DNA from: Opitutia bacterium
GTDB taxonomy: Bacteria > Verrucomicrobiota > Verrucomicrobiia > Opitutales > UBA953
DNA length: 19,951 nt
NCBI GenBank assembly: GCA_947378845.1
Contig: CANCLQ010000024.1
Location: 1 to 19,951, forward strand
Direction: 5' to 3'
Shown here: positions 1-6,953 of the stretch, piece by piece
Numbering within the stretch: position 1 is the first letter of the stretch
Layout of the letters: every line of letters begins with the position of its first letter
Position numbers and translations under genes: made by a program
The notes under the pieces: generated by a model
Told to the model about the DNA's origin: nothing
The model's database searches: none
What the model saw: the letters and a program-made list of their open reading frames with translations, nothing else

Positions 1-926
1 GCCGACTGACCATCCATCGGTGGAAGTTTATTGGAATTCGTAATCGGAGCCGAAGAGGTAATGACATCGGTCGAACCAGGAGCCACCACGATGATTTCTG
101 CGTCGACAGGAAGCGTAACGGGTTTGCTTAACGTAACATTTCCCTCGGCATCGATAGCCACGACTTTCGTGCCCTTAGGAATACCCGGAGCAGCGACTTC
201 ATCACCAACCGTCAGTGTGGTGGCAGCCGCCTCAACCTTAGGCAACTTAGTGGAATTGGTTACCACGGTTCCCGCCTTAACCGACTGTACTAAGTTCTTG
301 GTAACATCGACGGGGCCCCGTGCAGACATTTGCTGACCCGCCGTCACCGAAGATGTACCCGTGTTAGCGCCATTAATCGATACCTCAACTAAGCCGCGAA
401 CCACTGAAACTTTAATATTTCCCACGCCTTGAGCAGTGTTTTGTGTGTACTCAACCGTGTAAATCGTGCCACGAACACGTGCCACGCCTACGGGCGTCTT
501 AATGGTAAAAGTGGATTGCGGATTTAGCTTTCTAACCTCTCCCGTAATTTTTCCGCGCTTAACAATAACTTCGGTAACCGACGGGCTGGGCTCTTTATCA
601 AGCAAGCGGTATTGACCTGGTTTAATCAACTCGCTGCCCACTTGACGGAAGGTGCGCACTTCTAGCGAGGTATTGGGCGACAAGACCAAAGTTGCACCAT
701 TGGAGAGCAGGAGCTCTGAGGTAGATCCAATCGCAGTTTCAACGCGGTAACCCTCTTCAAAAACCAAACCAGTTGAGGCCGGCTTTTTTTCTACTTTAGG
801 ATTTAGGAGCGTTGCATTTCCTTTGATGAGACCAAATTCAATTTGGCCATTCTGCAGCACAGCCCGAGAAACAAGGGGCAGCGTAAGCAAGCCAACTAGG
901 CTTAAGATGCGGAAAACTGCTTTCAT
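1..926 (-). CDS. Secreted FecR-domain protein, 3' end outside the window
   Basis: An uninterrupted reading frame of 308 codons starts at the ATG at 926-924 and runs off the left edge. Residues 1-22 form a signal peptide (basic start, hydrophobic ILSLVGLLTLPLV, cleavage after SRA), so the protein is exported. Residues 59-95 carry the FecR-like lead-in (GYRVETAIGSTSELLLSNGA), and residues 121-205 a FecR domain with the hallmark TPVGVARVRGT followed by VSVVRGLVEVSINGA and a TAGQQ turn. No transmembrane segment is seen, so this is a stand-alone periplasmic or surface FecR protein, not a FecI-type anti-sigma factor. After residue 220 comes a module containing PGIPKGTKVVAIDAEGNVTL, and the motif TNS[TN]KLP recurs about 73 residues apart (223 and 296), suggesting tandem repeats that continue beyond the window. 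The start has no Shine-Dalgarno. The ligand and role are unknown; domain assignment is firm. Confidence 0.85.
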   Translation of the reverse strand, partial: MKAVFRILSLVGLLTLPLVSRAVLQNGQIEFGLIKGNATLLNPKVEKKPASTGLVFEEGYRVETAIGSTSELLLSNGATLVLSPNTSLEVRTFRQVGSELIKPGQYRLLDKEPSPSVTEVIVKRGKITGEVRKLNPQSTFTIKTPVGVARVRGTIYTVEYTQNTAQGVGNIKVSVVRGLVEVSINGANTGTSSVTAGQQMSARGPVDVTKNLVQSVKAGTVVTNSTKLPKVEAAATTLTVGDEVAAPGIPKGTKVVAIDAEGNVTLSKPVTLPVDAEIIVVAPGSTDVITSSAPITNSNKLPPMDGQS

Positions 927-983
927 AAAGAGAGTTTTAAGTTAGTCGACCCACGAAGGTGTGCAATCCGTAAGAAACAGCAA

Positions 984-1013
984 AAAGCGAGGGACTTTTA
1001 AGTCCCTCGCTTT
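984..1013 (-). terminator. Intrinsic terminator of the phosphofructokinase gene
   Basis: This is a perfect inverted repeat with 14-nt arms (AAAGCGAGGGACTT and its complement) around a 2-nt centre. It lies 28 bp past the pfp stop codon. Read on the minus strand, the stem ends in a run of T, as in a factor-independent terminator. The plus-strand side also ends in T-rich sequence, so it may work in both directions, but no plus-strand gene ends here. Confidence 0.85.
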
Positions 1014-1041
1014 CTCTAAAAAACCCTTAATACCCTGCTAA

Positions 1042-2349
1042 TTAAGCAGTCTGATAAGGCTCCAACTTGCGCTGAACGCGAATCGCAGAGAGTTGAGCGT
1101 AGCGTGGAAGGCCTTGCTCATAAGGGAGTTGCAACTCACCTTGGATGAGAGGCTGGGCGTAGCGTGCGAAATCTTGGTGAATCGACATCTTGTCTTCACC
1201 GATCCACTTTTCAGGGAAAGCCTTCACGCCGTTAGCGATATCGACCAGAGGAGCCAAGAGTGTGTCGACTGCGTATTGTTCCTTACCGGAGCGGCTGAGG
1301 ATGACCATCTTACCGGTCTCACCCTTAACAGCGGCCTTAACGGCTTCACGTCCGCAGAGCTTTGCTTCTTCAACGTCGGTCTTTGATGCATTGTGAGATG
1401 CAGCGCGTTGGGAGATGCCCAACTTAGAGGAGCGAGCCTTTACGCCAGAGAAACGATCTTCAACGAGCGAGCGAAGGTATTCACCTGCGCCACCGAGAAC
1501 AGCGTGACCAAAGGCATCGGTGCTGGAAGTGTCGGCACCGAGGTAATTACCGGCTTCGTCTTGTACGCCTTCGGAAACGACGACGAAGCAATGTGCGTTG
1601 CTCTTAAGAACTTCTTCGACGCGACGGATAAAATTGTCGGCGTTGAAAGGAACTTCAGGAAGTAAAATGATGTGGGGAGCGGAGCAGCTGTAGTGCGTGT
1701 TCTTCGAAGCGCTCTTCGAATTGTCGTCACTCTTTTCGCGGCGCTGAGCGAGCACCGACGAAGCGGCTAACCAGCCAGCATTGCGGCCCATAACCTCTAA
1801 AATCGAAACGAAATCGTTCTGACCCATCGCAGCATTGTCCAAAGACATTTCACGTACGGTGACGGCGATGTGTTTAGCGACTGAACCAAAGCCTGGGCAG
1901 TGGTCAGTTAAAGGGAGATCGTTATCAACGGTCTTAGGTACGCCGATTACGCGGAGTTCATAACCACGCTCTTTGGCGAGTGCGTCGATCTTAGCAGCAG
2001 TGTCTTGCGAATCGTTACCACCGATGTAATGGAAGAAGCGGATATTGTGTGCTTCAAAAACTTGGAGGATACGGTCGAAGTCTTCAGCCTTCTTAACTTT
2101 GTAACGGCAGGTACCCAAAGCTGCACCTGGAGTGTGCTCGAGGTTGCGGAGCGTCTGCTGAGACTCAGCAGCGAGGTCGATTAATTGTTCATGAAGCACA
2201 CCTTGGATGCCATTTAGGCCGCCCAAAATATCTACAATTTCATCTTCGTGGTTGAGTGCTTCGGCGATAACACCAGCGAGGCTGGCATTAATAACTGGGG
2301 TTGGACCGCCGCTTTGTGCGACAAGGAGGTTTCCTGAGAGAGATGACAT
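1042..2349 (-). CDS. pfp: Pyrophosphate-dependent 6-phosphofructokinase
   Basis: The 435-aa product belongs to the phosphofructokinase family, which phosphorylates fructose 6-phosphate at C1 in cytoplasmic glycolysis. The N-terminal nucleotide or PPi loop reads AQSGGPTPVIN (11-21). The donor-selecting motif reads GGND (110-113) and the catalytic motif PKTVDND (138-144). MGRNAGW (187-193) and PEVPF (231-235) follow as substrate-binding elements. In ATP-dependent enzymes the equivalents are GGDGS and PGTIDND. An Asp in place of the Gly and a Lys before TVDND are the known marks of PPi-dependent enzymes, so PPi use, and hence a reversible reaction, is inferred. GGND instead of GGDD is a variant I recall from some bacterial PPi enzymes. 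The gene ends at a strong terminator and is preceded by a 95-bp gap with a hairpin, so it may have its own promoter. No Shine-Dalgarno precedes the ATG. Confidence 0.9.
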   Translation of the reverse strand: MSSLSGNLLVAQSGGPTPVINASLAGVIAEALNHEDEIVDILGGLNGIQGVLHEQLIDLAAESQQTLRNLEHTPGAALGTCRYKVKKAEDFDRILQVFEAHNIRFFHYIGGNDSQDTAAKIDALAKERGYELRVIGVPKTVDNDLPLTDHCPGFGSVAKHIAVTVREMSLDNAAMGQNDFVSILEVMGRNAGWLAASSVLAQRREKSDDNSKSASKNTHYSCSAPHIILLPEVPFNADNFIRRVEEVLKSNAHCFVVVSEGVQDEAGNYLGADTSSTDAFGHAVLGGAGEYLRSLVEDRFSGVKARSSKLGISQRAASHNASKTDVEEAKLCGREAVKAAVKGETGKMVILSRSGKEQYAVDTLLAPLVDIANGVKAFPEKWIGEDKMSIHQDFARYAQPLIQGELQLPYEQGLPRYAQLSAIRVQRKLEPYQTA

Positions 2350-2368
2350 GGTATGGAACAGGTTGAAA

Positions 2369-2390
2369 GGTGGGTTCTGAGAAGCCCACC
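2369..2390 (-). terminator. Possible terminator or attenuator between purB and pfp
   Basis: On the minus strand GGTGGG pairs with CCCACC. After one bulged C, TTC pairs with GAA, giving nine base pairs around a 3-nt loop. TTTC follows the stem. It lies 55 bp past the purB stop and 20 bp before the pfp ATG. It could end most holA-purB transcripts or lie in the pfp leader. The T-run is short, so the call is tentative. Confidence 0.4.
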
Positions 2391-2444
2391 CCCCCTTGGC
2401 AATACGGAAAACCGCCCAAAGCCCGCCCTGCCCCGCCTTTCGGC

Positions 2445-3875
2445 TTAAAGAATCCGCCCAGGCTTAATTTGAGCCGAGTCAGGCACCTTTTTCACCCAAG
2501 CCTGCACTGCTAAATTGAAGGCGCTGACCTGTTCGCGCGCCGAGCCAGTCAGTTCCCCTGCTTTGGTTACAGCTGACTCTAAAACAGCCTTGGAAAGACG
2601 TAAACGGCTGTCGCCAGCCAAGCGATCCACCAGGTCATTGCGATCCGTCTTACCGGTACGCAAATCCTTCGCCACGGCAACGGCATGTTCCTTGATGGCC
2701 TCGTGTGCTTCTTCGCGACCAGCGCCAGCCTTCACGGCCTCCATCAAGAAAGTGGTCGTTAATAAGAACGGCAAATAGTGACGCGACTCACGCTCGATTA
2801 CAGGACGATTCACTTCCATTTGCGCCAAGACAGTTAAGAAGGCTTCAAACAATCCATCGGCAGCCAGGAAACTGTCGGGCAATAAAACACGGCGCACGAC
2901 CGAGCACGAAACATCGCCTTCATTCCATTGCTCACCCGAGAGCGAAGCTGCCATCGCTAAGTAGCCACGCAGGATAACATGGAATCCGTTAATACGCTCA
3001 CAGGTGCGCGCATTCATTTTGTGTGGCATCGCCGAGGAGCCAACTTGACCTGGCAAGAATCCCTCGCTCGCTAATTCGTGTCCGGCCATGAGTCGCAAAG
3101 TTTTTGCAAAGGAAGACGGGCCCGACGCTGCCGAGAGCAATGCAGCGACGACTTCCATGTCCATTGAACGAGGATAAACTTGTCCGACTGCGCCCAAAAC
3201 GTGCGGTATTCCTAAATGCACGAGGACGCGTTGCTCCAATTTTGCAACCTTTGCAGCATCGCCAGAAAATAAAGTGAGTTGATCGAGTTGCGTGCCGACG
3301 GCGCCTTTTAACCCACGGGCAGCAAACGCCTGTAAGGCGACATCTAATTGAGCAACACCGCGTAAACATTCTTCACCGAACATCGCCCATCGCTTGCCTA
3401 CTGTTGTGGGCTGGGCTGCGACATTGTGTGTGCGACCTGCGATGAGAGTATCGCGATCAGCCTCTGCGCGCTTCCCTAAGCCAATCAGCGCAGCAATAGA
3501 CTTCGCACGTAAAATTTGTAACGAGCGATAAACTTGAAGCTGCTCAACAGATTCCGTGAGGTCGCGACTGGTCAGACCTTTGTGAACGTGTTGATAGCCA
3601 GCTAGGGCGCAGAATTCATCGATACGGGCCTTAACGTCGTGGCGGGTGGTTTCTTCGCGCTGACGAATTGATTCAAAATTTACTTGGTCTTTTACCTTCT
3701 CGTACGCCGCAATCGCTTCGGCTGGAATATCCAAACCGAGTTCACGCTGAGCCTTCATCACCGCGATCCAATACTCGCGCTCCAAAACAATTCGACCACG
3801 TGTCGACCAAATGGCCTTCATCGCCGCAGAGGCGTAACGGTCGGCAAGAACATTAGGTACTGAGTCGGTTTCCAT
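2445..3875 (-). CDS. purB: Adenylosuccinate lyase
   Basis: The 476-aa cytoplasmic enzyme of the fumarase/aspartase superfamily cleaves fumarate from SAICAR and from adenylosuccinate in purine synthesis. The superfamily signature GSSAMPHKMN is at about residues 279-288 and contains the catalytic serine loop. TSRDLTES (102-109) and RTHNVAAQPTTVG (148-160), with a conserved His, form the other active-site segments. Length and the opening VPNVLADRYAS fit bacterial PurB. The frame opens further at a GTG at 3890, but the ATG at 3875 matches the usual family start closely, so I chose it. It lies 29 bp downstream of holA on the same strand, suggesting co-transcription. There is no Shine-Dalgarno before the ATG. 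Confidence 0.93.
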   Translation of the reverse strand: METDSVPNVLADRYASAAMKAIWSTRGRIVLEREYWIAVMKAQRELGLDIPAEAIAAYEKVKDQVNFESIRQREETTRHDVKARIDEFCALAGYQHVHKGLTSRDLTESVEQLQVYRSLQILRAKSIAALIGLGKRAEADRDTLIAGRTHNVAAQPTTVGKRWAMFGEECLRGVAQLDVALQAFAARGLKGAVGTQLDQLTLFSGDAAKVAKLEQRVLVHLGIPHVLGAVGQVYPRSMDMEVVAALLSAASGPSSFAKTLRLMAGHELASEGFLPGQVGSSAMPHKMNARTCERINGFHVILRGYLAMAASLSGEQWNEGDVSCSVVRRVLLPDSFLAADGLFEAFLTVLAQMEVNRPVIERESRHYLPFLLTTTFLMEAVKAGAGREEAHEAIKEHAVAVAKDLRTGKTDRNDLVDRLAGDSRLRLSKAVLESAVTKAGELTGSAREQVSAFNLAVQAWVKKVPDSAQIKPGRIL

Positions 3876-3904
3876 CGTTAAATGAGACACGAGTTGTATC
3901 AGTC

Positions 3905-5026
3905 TTATCGCCGAACCGCAAGCGCTCGCAGAAACATTGTCCGCACGGCCTGCTCTTCATCCCCGCCTTTATTGGCTAAATCAAAGCACTCTGCGCAGGC
4001 TAATTGTGCGTCAATTAATTCGCCAAGGGAGTAATTGGCGGCGGCCGGAGCCACCTTCACACTGATATACCAATCGTTTTGGGAAAATAAATTGGCGCTC
4101 GATTTCACGGCCGAACCAAAAGTCGCACTGTGTCGTGTCGCAGCGGTTGCGAATTGTCCTTTCGCCAAACCTGAAGCCGTGACCTTCATGTCTCCGGCAT
4201 CCACGCAACTACGGAGCTGAATCAGCAAGCGCAGACGCGACTGCAGGGCCATTAATAATGGACGGCAGGTGGACTCATTGAAAAAGTAGCGGTCGAGCGC
4301 TTCGAGAGCCCAAGGCAGATTGCGGGCTGCCCAAGCTTCGATGGGCTCGAAGAAATCACCATCACCAAAAGTCGGCACCACTAAATATACGTCGCTTTCT
4401 TTAATGGTTCCACCGGGGCCAGCGTAGATTGCTAACTTTTCACACTCCATTAAAACAACGCGCGTCGATTGACCCACGCGACCAATAATCGCTTCGGGTA
4501 CGCCGCGTTCGTATTTCACGCCTAGCTCCTGGAATCGTTTACACGCGTAATCCATTTGCATTTCGGCCTGCGGGTCCTCTTTGCTAAATGGCGACTTAGA
4601 TGCAGGCGAATGAACAATAAATTCGTGAGCGATAGATTTAAAATCGGATAAATCTTTTCGCCGACCGTCATACGGTGTGGCCGAAATAATCACACTCACT
4701 TCTTCGGCGCATTCGGAAGCGACCTTCAAAATTCGCGCTGCACATTCTTTAGCCTCATCGGACTTCCCTTGGACGCTGTCAGTGATCCAATTAAAGTTAC
4801 GCAACCAAATCACCTTGGGGCCGCCAAACATGGATAACGTTTGAGCTGAATCCGTAAATTGACGCTCAATCTTGGGTGCGTCTTCAATGCGAATCATCAG
4901 GCCAGAAATGATTTCCTTTTCTACATCCGCCCCGGCCTTTTTAGATGCTTTTTCATAAAAGGCACGAGCGTCTCGATCGACGAGAAACTCATCTTTCCCA
5001 GCAACGATGGCGAAAAAAGCAGGCAT
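3905..5026 (-). CDS. holA: DNA polymerase III delta subunit
   Basis: The 373-aa product resembles HolA, the clamp-loader delta subunit that opens the beta sliding clamp during replication. The N-terminal part (about 1-150) has the delta pattern: a short hydrophobic strand, GKDEFLVDRDARAFYEKA, then TLSMFGGPKVIWLRNFNW, equivalent to the family's 'lfs.rrlvvlrn' strand. The centre and C-terminus (about 200-370) are the helical collar part, with IGRVGQSTRVVLMECEKLAIYAG. Delta sequences are poorly conserved, so the call rests on overall pattern. The start is the ATG at 5026; a TTG at 5035 is also in frame. TTTGAGGAAG directly before the ATG is one of only two plausible Shine-Dalgarno sequences in the window, though its spacing is short. 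purB follows 29 bp downstream. Confidence 0.8.
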   Translation of the reverse strand: MPAFFAIVAGKDEFLVDRDARAFYEKASKKAGADVEKEIISGLMIRIEDAPKIERQFTDSAQTLSMFGGPKVIWLRNFNWITDSVQGKSDEAKECAARILKVASECAEEVSVIISATPYDGRRKDLSDFKSIAHEFIVHSPASKSPFSKEDPQAEMQMDYACKRFQELGVKYERGVPEAIIGRVGQSTRVVLMECEKLAIYAGPGGTIKESDVYLVVPTFGDGDFFEPIEAWAARNLPWALEALDRYFFNESTCRPLLMALQSRLRLLIQLRSCVDAGDMKVTASGLAKGQFATAATRHSATFGSAVKSSANLFSQNDWYISVKVAPAAANYSLGELIDAQLACAECFDLANKGGDEEQAVRTMFLRALAVRR

Positions 5027-5072
5027 CTTCCTCAAATGTCTTAATTCAGATAATTAGGGCAAATGAATAAGC

Positions 5073-5110
5073 ATAGCCTACCTGACCGTAGAAAAGGCCA
5101 GGCAGGCTAT
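5073..5110 (-). terminator. Terminator-like hairpin of the autotransporter remnant
   Basis: A 15-bp stem around an 8-nt loop lies 10 bp past the barrel-frame stop codon at 5121. In minus-strand RNA all 15 positions pair, two as G-U; in plus-strand RNA these would be A-C mismatches. The hairpin is therefore selective for the minus direction. Only a weak T-rich stretch follows. It probably marks the native 3' end of the former autotransporter gene. Confidence 0.6.
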
Positions 5111-5120
5111 AGGAACCTTA

Positions 5121-5503
5121 TTAGAAGCGGCGACGGTATCCTAATTCAGCGCCCTTGAGCGACGAAGCACCCGAGCGTCATTAATCGTACGGACTACAGT
5201 ACCGGAATTAACCGAAACTGTACCAGCAGCTCCGCCTGATTCAAAGTTGGCAGAATCGTTAGAATTAAATGTCACCGCATAGGTTTGAGATCTGCCACCT
5301 GCAGAATAGGCCCAATTAGCATTACTCCAATTTCCACTGCCACCCGATCCATTATTATTTCTCCCGTTTACGTCCCAATAATAGTCAGTAGCCTTGGACT
5401 CAACAGGTAGTCCGACAGCGAGAGCAGCTGCTGCTAGTAAAAATAATTTATTCGAAGAGCCTTTTCTTGAGAATAATTTTGGGCAGAAATTGTACTTAAA
5501 CAT
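5121..5503 (-). pseudogene. Autotransporter gene with a large internal deletion
   Basis: The ATG at 5503 opens a frame with an exported N-terminus: basic residues, then KLFLLAAAALAVGLPVESKA as signal peptide, then a mature start TDYYWDVNG and GSGNWSNANW. That start is typical of the 'autotransporter-associated beta strand' passenger proteins of Verrucomicrobiota. The passenger frame is intact for about 105 codons, to VRTIND, then runs on to a stop at 5141 as ARVLRRSRALN. In another frame, the same DNA reads RSGASSLKGAELGYRRRF followed by a stop at 5121-5123. That is the end of an outer-membrane beta-barrel, with the required C-terminal Phe. The passenger body and nearly the whole barrel, normally many hundreds of residues, are missing, and the two ends are joined out of frame near 5174-5180. 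A functional autotransporter cannot be made. An assembly collapse across repeats is the main alternative. Confidence 0.8.
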
Positions 5504-5625
5504 TTTATGTAGTCAGAATAAGGTGCATAAATTGAGCCATAACCAATCAATTAACGAATTTGTCTACAATGTAGCAAATTACTTAATTTAAAGCAGATGA
5601 CTAAACCAAAAACCTTTTTTCCTAA
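5504..5625 (-). promoter_or_regulatory. AT-rich upstream region of the autotransporter remnant
   Basis: These 122 bp separate the cinA stop from the ATG of the remnant and are clearly richer in A/T than the neighbouring genes. They contain a small perfect palindrome, CTACATTGTAG, around 5565-5576. A weak -35/-10 pair, TTGCTA with TTAATT 17 bp apart on the minus strand, can be drawn, but it is not convincing. No Shine-Dalgarno precedes the ATG. I see no ORF or RNA gene here. Confidence 0.3.
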
Positions 5626-6906
5626 TCAAGCACCGTGGATCAAATCTTCGACCCGGTATTTGTTAATCTGACGACGCATTAAATCTAAAGCTGTGTTAAC
5701 CGCCTTCAACTTTACCTGCGCACGGTCTCCTTGGAGGAATACTCTCTTCGACCAAACGCCTGTGGGCGATGCATAACCAAAATAAACAGTGCCAACGGGA
5801 TTAGCCTCGGTGCCTCCCGATGGGCCCGCGAACCCAGTGACAGCTAAAGCGTAGTCCGATCCAAATTTTTCCGCCGCCGCCGTCGCCATCGCAGCCGCAC
5901 ATTCAGCCGAAACCGCACCGTGTTGAGCCAACAAACATTCAGGAATTCCAAGAATGTTCATTTTAGCATCGTTGCTGTAACAGACCGCCGATCCCGCAAA
6001 AACTTTTGAGGCACCCGGAATATCAGTAAAAGCATCGGACAATAATCCTCCCGTGCAAGATTCAGCGAGAGCCACGGTCTTTTCCATACAACGTAATTGC
6101 TCGACGACAATCGTCGCCAGGCACGAATGCCCAGTGCAAATAAAATCATGTCCGACGGCATCACGCACGCGACGTGCCACTTCGCAAAGTTCATCGGCAC
6201 TGGCACCACTTTGACCCGAAGAAATGCGAGCATCGACAATGCCAGTGTGTGTACCAAAAGTTAAAACCATTCCAGGCGTTAAGTGCGGACGCACCATTTG
6301 CTCCAATGGAACCGCACCCAAACCGAAGGTGCGCACTTGCACATAAGCCTCACCTTGGCACGCGCAACCATTGCTGCGTAAACGCGGTACGACTTCATTT
6401 TCAAACATCGGCTGCAGTTCTAAAGGCGGCCCTGGAAGCATAACTAAAGCTGTGCGGCCTTGATGATAAAAAATTCCTGGTGCCGTACCGCACGCATTTG
6501 AAAGAGTTTCTCCGCCAGCTAAAACGGTGCACTGTTTTAAATCCGCTGCTGAAACTTTGCGTCCGATTTTCGAAAATCTTTCGTGCAAATCTGCTTCCGC
6601 TTGCGGCACACGTTGCAAGGAGACTCCAATGGCTTGTCCGATGGCTTCACGTGTATGATCATCAGATGTCGGACCCATGCCGCCAGTGGTCACAATTAAA
6701 TCATAACTTCCCCAGCCGTGCTTGATCTCACGCGCAATATCTTCGGCTCGATCACGCACCACGAGCGAACGAGTAATGGGCAGGCCACAACGGGCGAGTT
6801 GCTCACCGAGCCACTTTAAGTGACCATTCTCTCGCAATCCGTCTAAGAGCTCATCGCCGATATTGATAACCAGAACATGGCGGTGACGATTTTGACAGGT
6901 TTCCAT
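5626..6906 (-). CDS. cinA: CinA-family protein (nicotinamide-nucleotide amidase)
   Basis: The 426-aa cytoplasmic protein has the standard CinA two-domain layout. Residues 10-180 form the MoCF/COG1058 domain (INIGDELLDG at 15-24, TTGGMGPTSDD at 73-83, LPGPPLELQPMFE at 157-169), linked in other CinA proteins to ADP-ribose pyrophosphatase activity. Residues 263-415 form the PncC amidase domain, with AESCTGG at 281-287 (the catalytic Ser/Thr region) and VTGFAGPSGG...PVGTVYFG at 356-377. PncC deamidates nicotinamide mononucleotide in NAD recycling. Length matches complete CinA. It is divergent from uvrC, only 47 bp apart, so the two promoters must share that gap. No Shine-Dalgarno precedes the ATG. 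Family assignment is firm; which activity matters here is not shown by sequence. Confidence 0.92.
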   Translation of the reverse strand: METCQNRHRHVLVINIGDELLDGLRENGHLKWLGEQLARCGLPITRSLVVRDRAEDIAREIKHGWGSYDLIVTTGGMGPTSDDHTREAIGQAIGVSLQRVPQAEADLHERFSKIGRKVSAADLKQCTVLAGGETLSNACGTAPGIFYHQGRTALVMLPGPPLELQPMFENEVVPRLRSNGCACQGEAYVQVRTFGLGAVPLEQMVRPHLTPGMVLTFGTHTGIVDARISSGQSGASADELCEVARRVRDAVGHDFICTGHSCLATIVVEQLRCMEKTVALAESCTGGLLSDAFTDIPGASKVFAGSAVCYSNDAKMNILGIPECLLAQHGAVSAECAAAMATAAAEKFGSDYALAVTGFAGPSGGTEANPVGTVYFGYASPTGVWSKRVFLQGDRAQVKLKAVNTALDLMRRQINKYRVEDLIHGA

Positions 6907-6953
6907 TTGCGACTTAGGGGCGATTGAGGTTACTAAAAGAGGCTCGTTCTAAA
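6907..6953. promoter_or_regulatory. Divergent cinA/uvrC promoter region
   Basis: Only 47 bp separate the two divergent ATG codons. Both promoters, or their 5' leaders, must lie here or overlap the opposite coding region. I see no convincing -35/-10 pair and no clear LexA-type palindrome. AGAGG about 11 bp before the uvrC ATG is a weak Shine-Dalgarno candidate. Leaders must be very short or begin inside the neighbouring gene. Confidence 0.4.

Noticed and set aside
31..336. Plus-strand open frame of 101 codons at the left edge
   Set aside because: It is the complement of the FecR-domain gene, which has a signal peptide and recognisable motifs; the plus-strand product has only low-complexity Thr/Ser/Val sequence.
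5121..5200. Programmed frameshift joining the autotransporter N-terminus to the barrel C-terminus
   Set aside because: Even with a frameshift the product would be about 120 residues with almost no barrel, so it could not be an autotransporter; no slippery heptamer is evident.
6924..6953. TTG start for uvrC, ten codons upstream
   Set aside because: The ATG at 6954 leaves the whole GIY-YIG domain intact, and the upstream residues are not family-like; the TTG would also shrink the cinA/uvrC gap to 17 bp.
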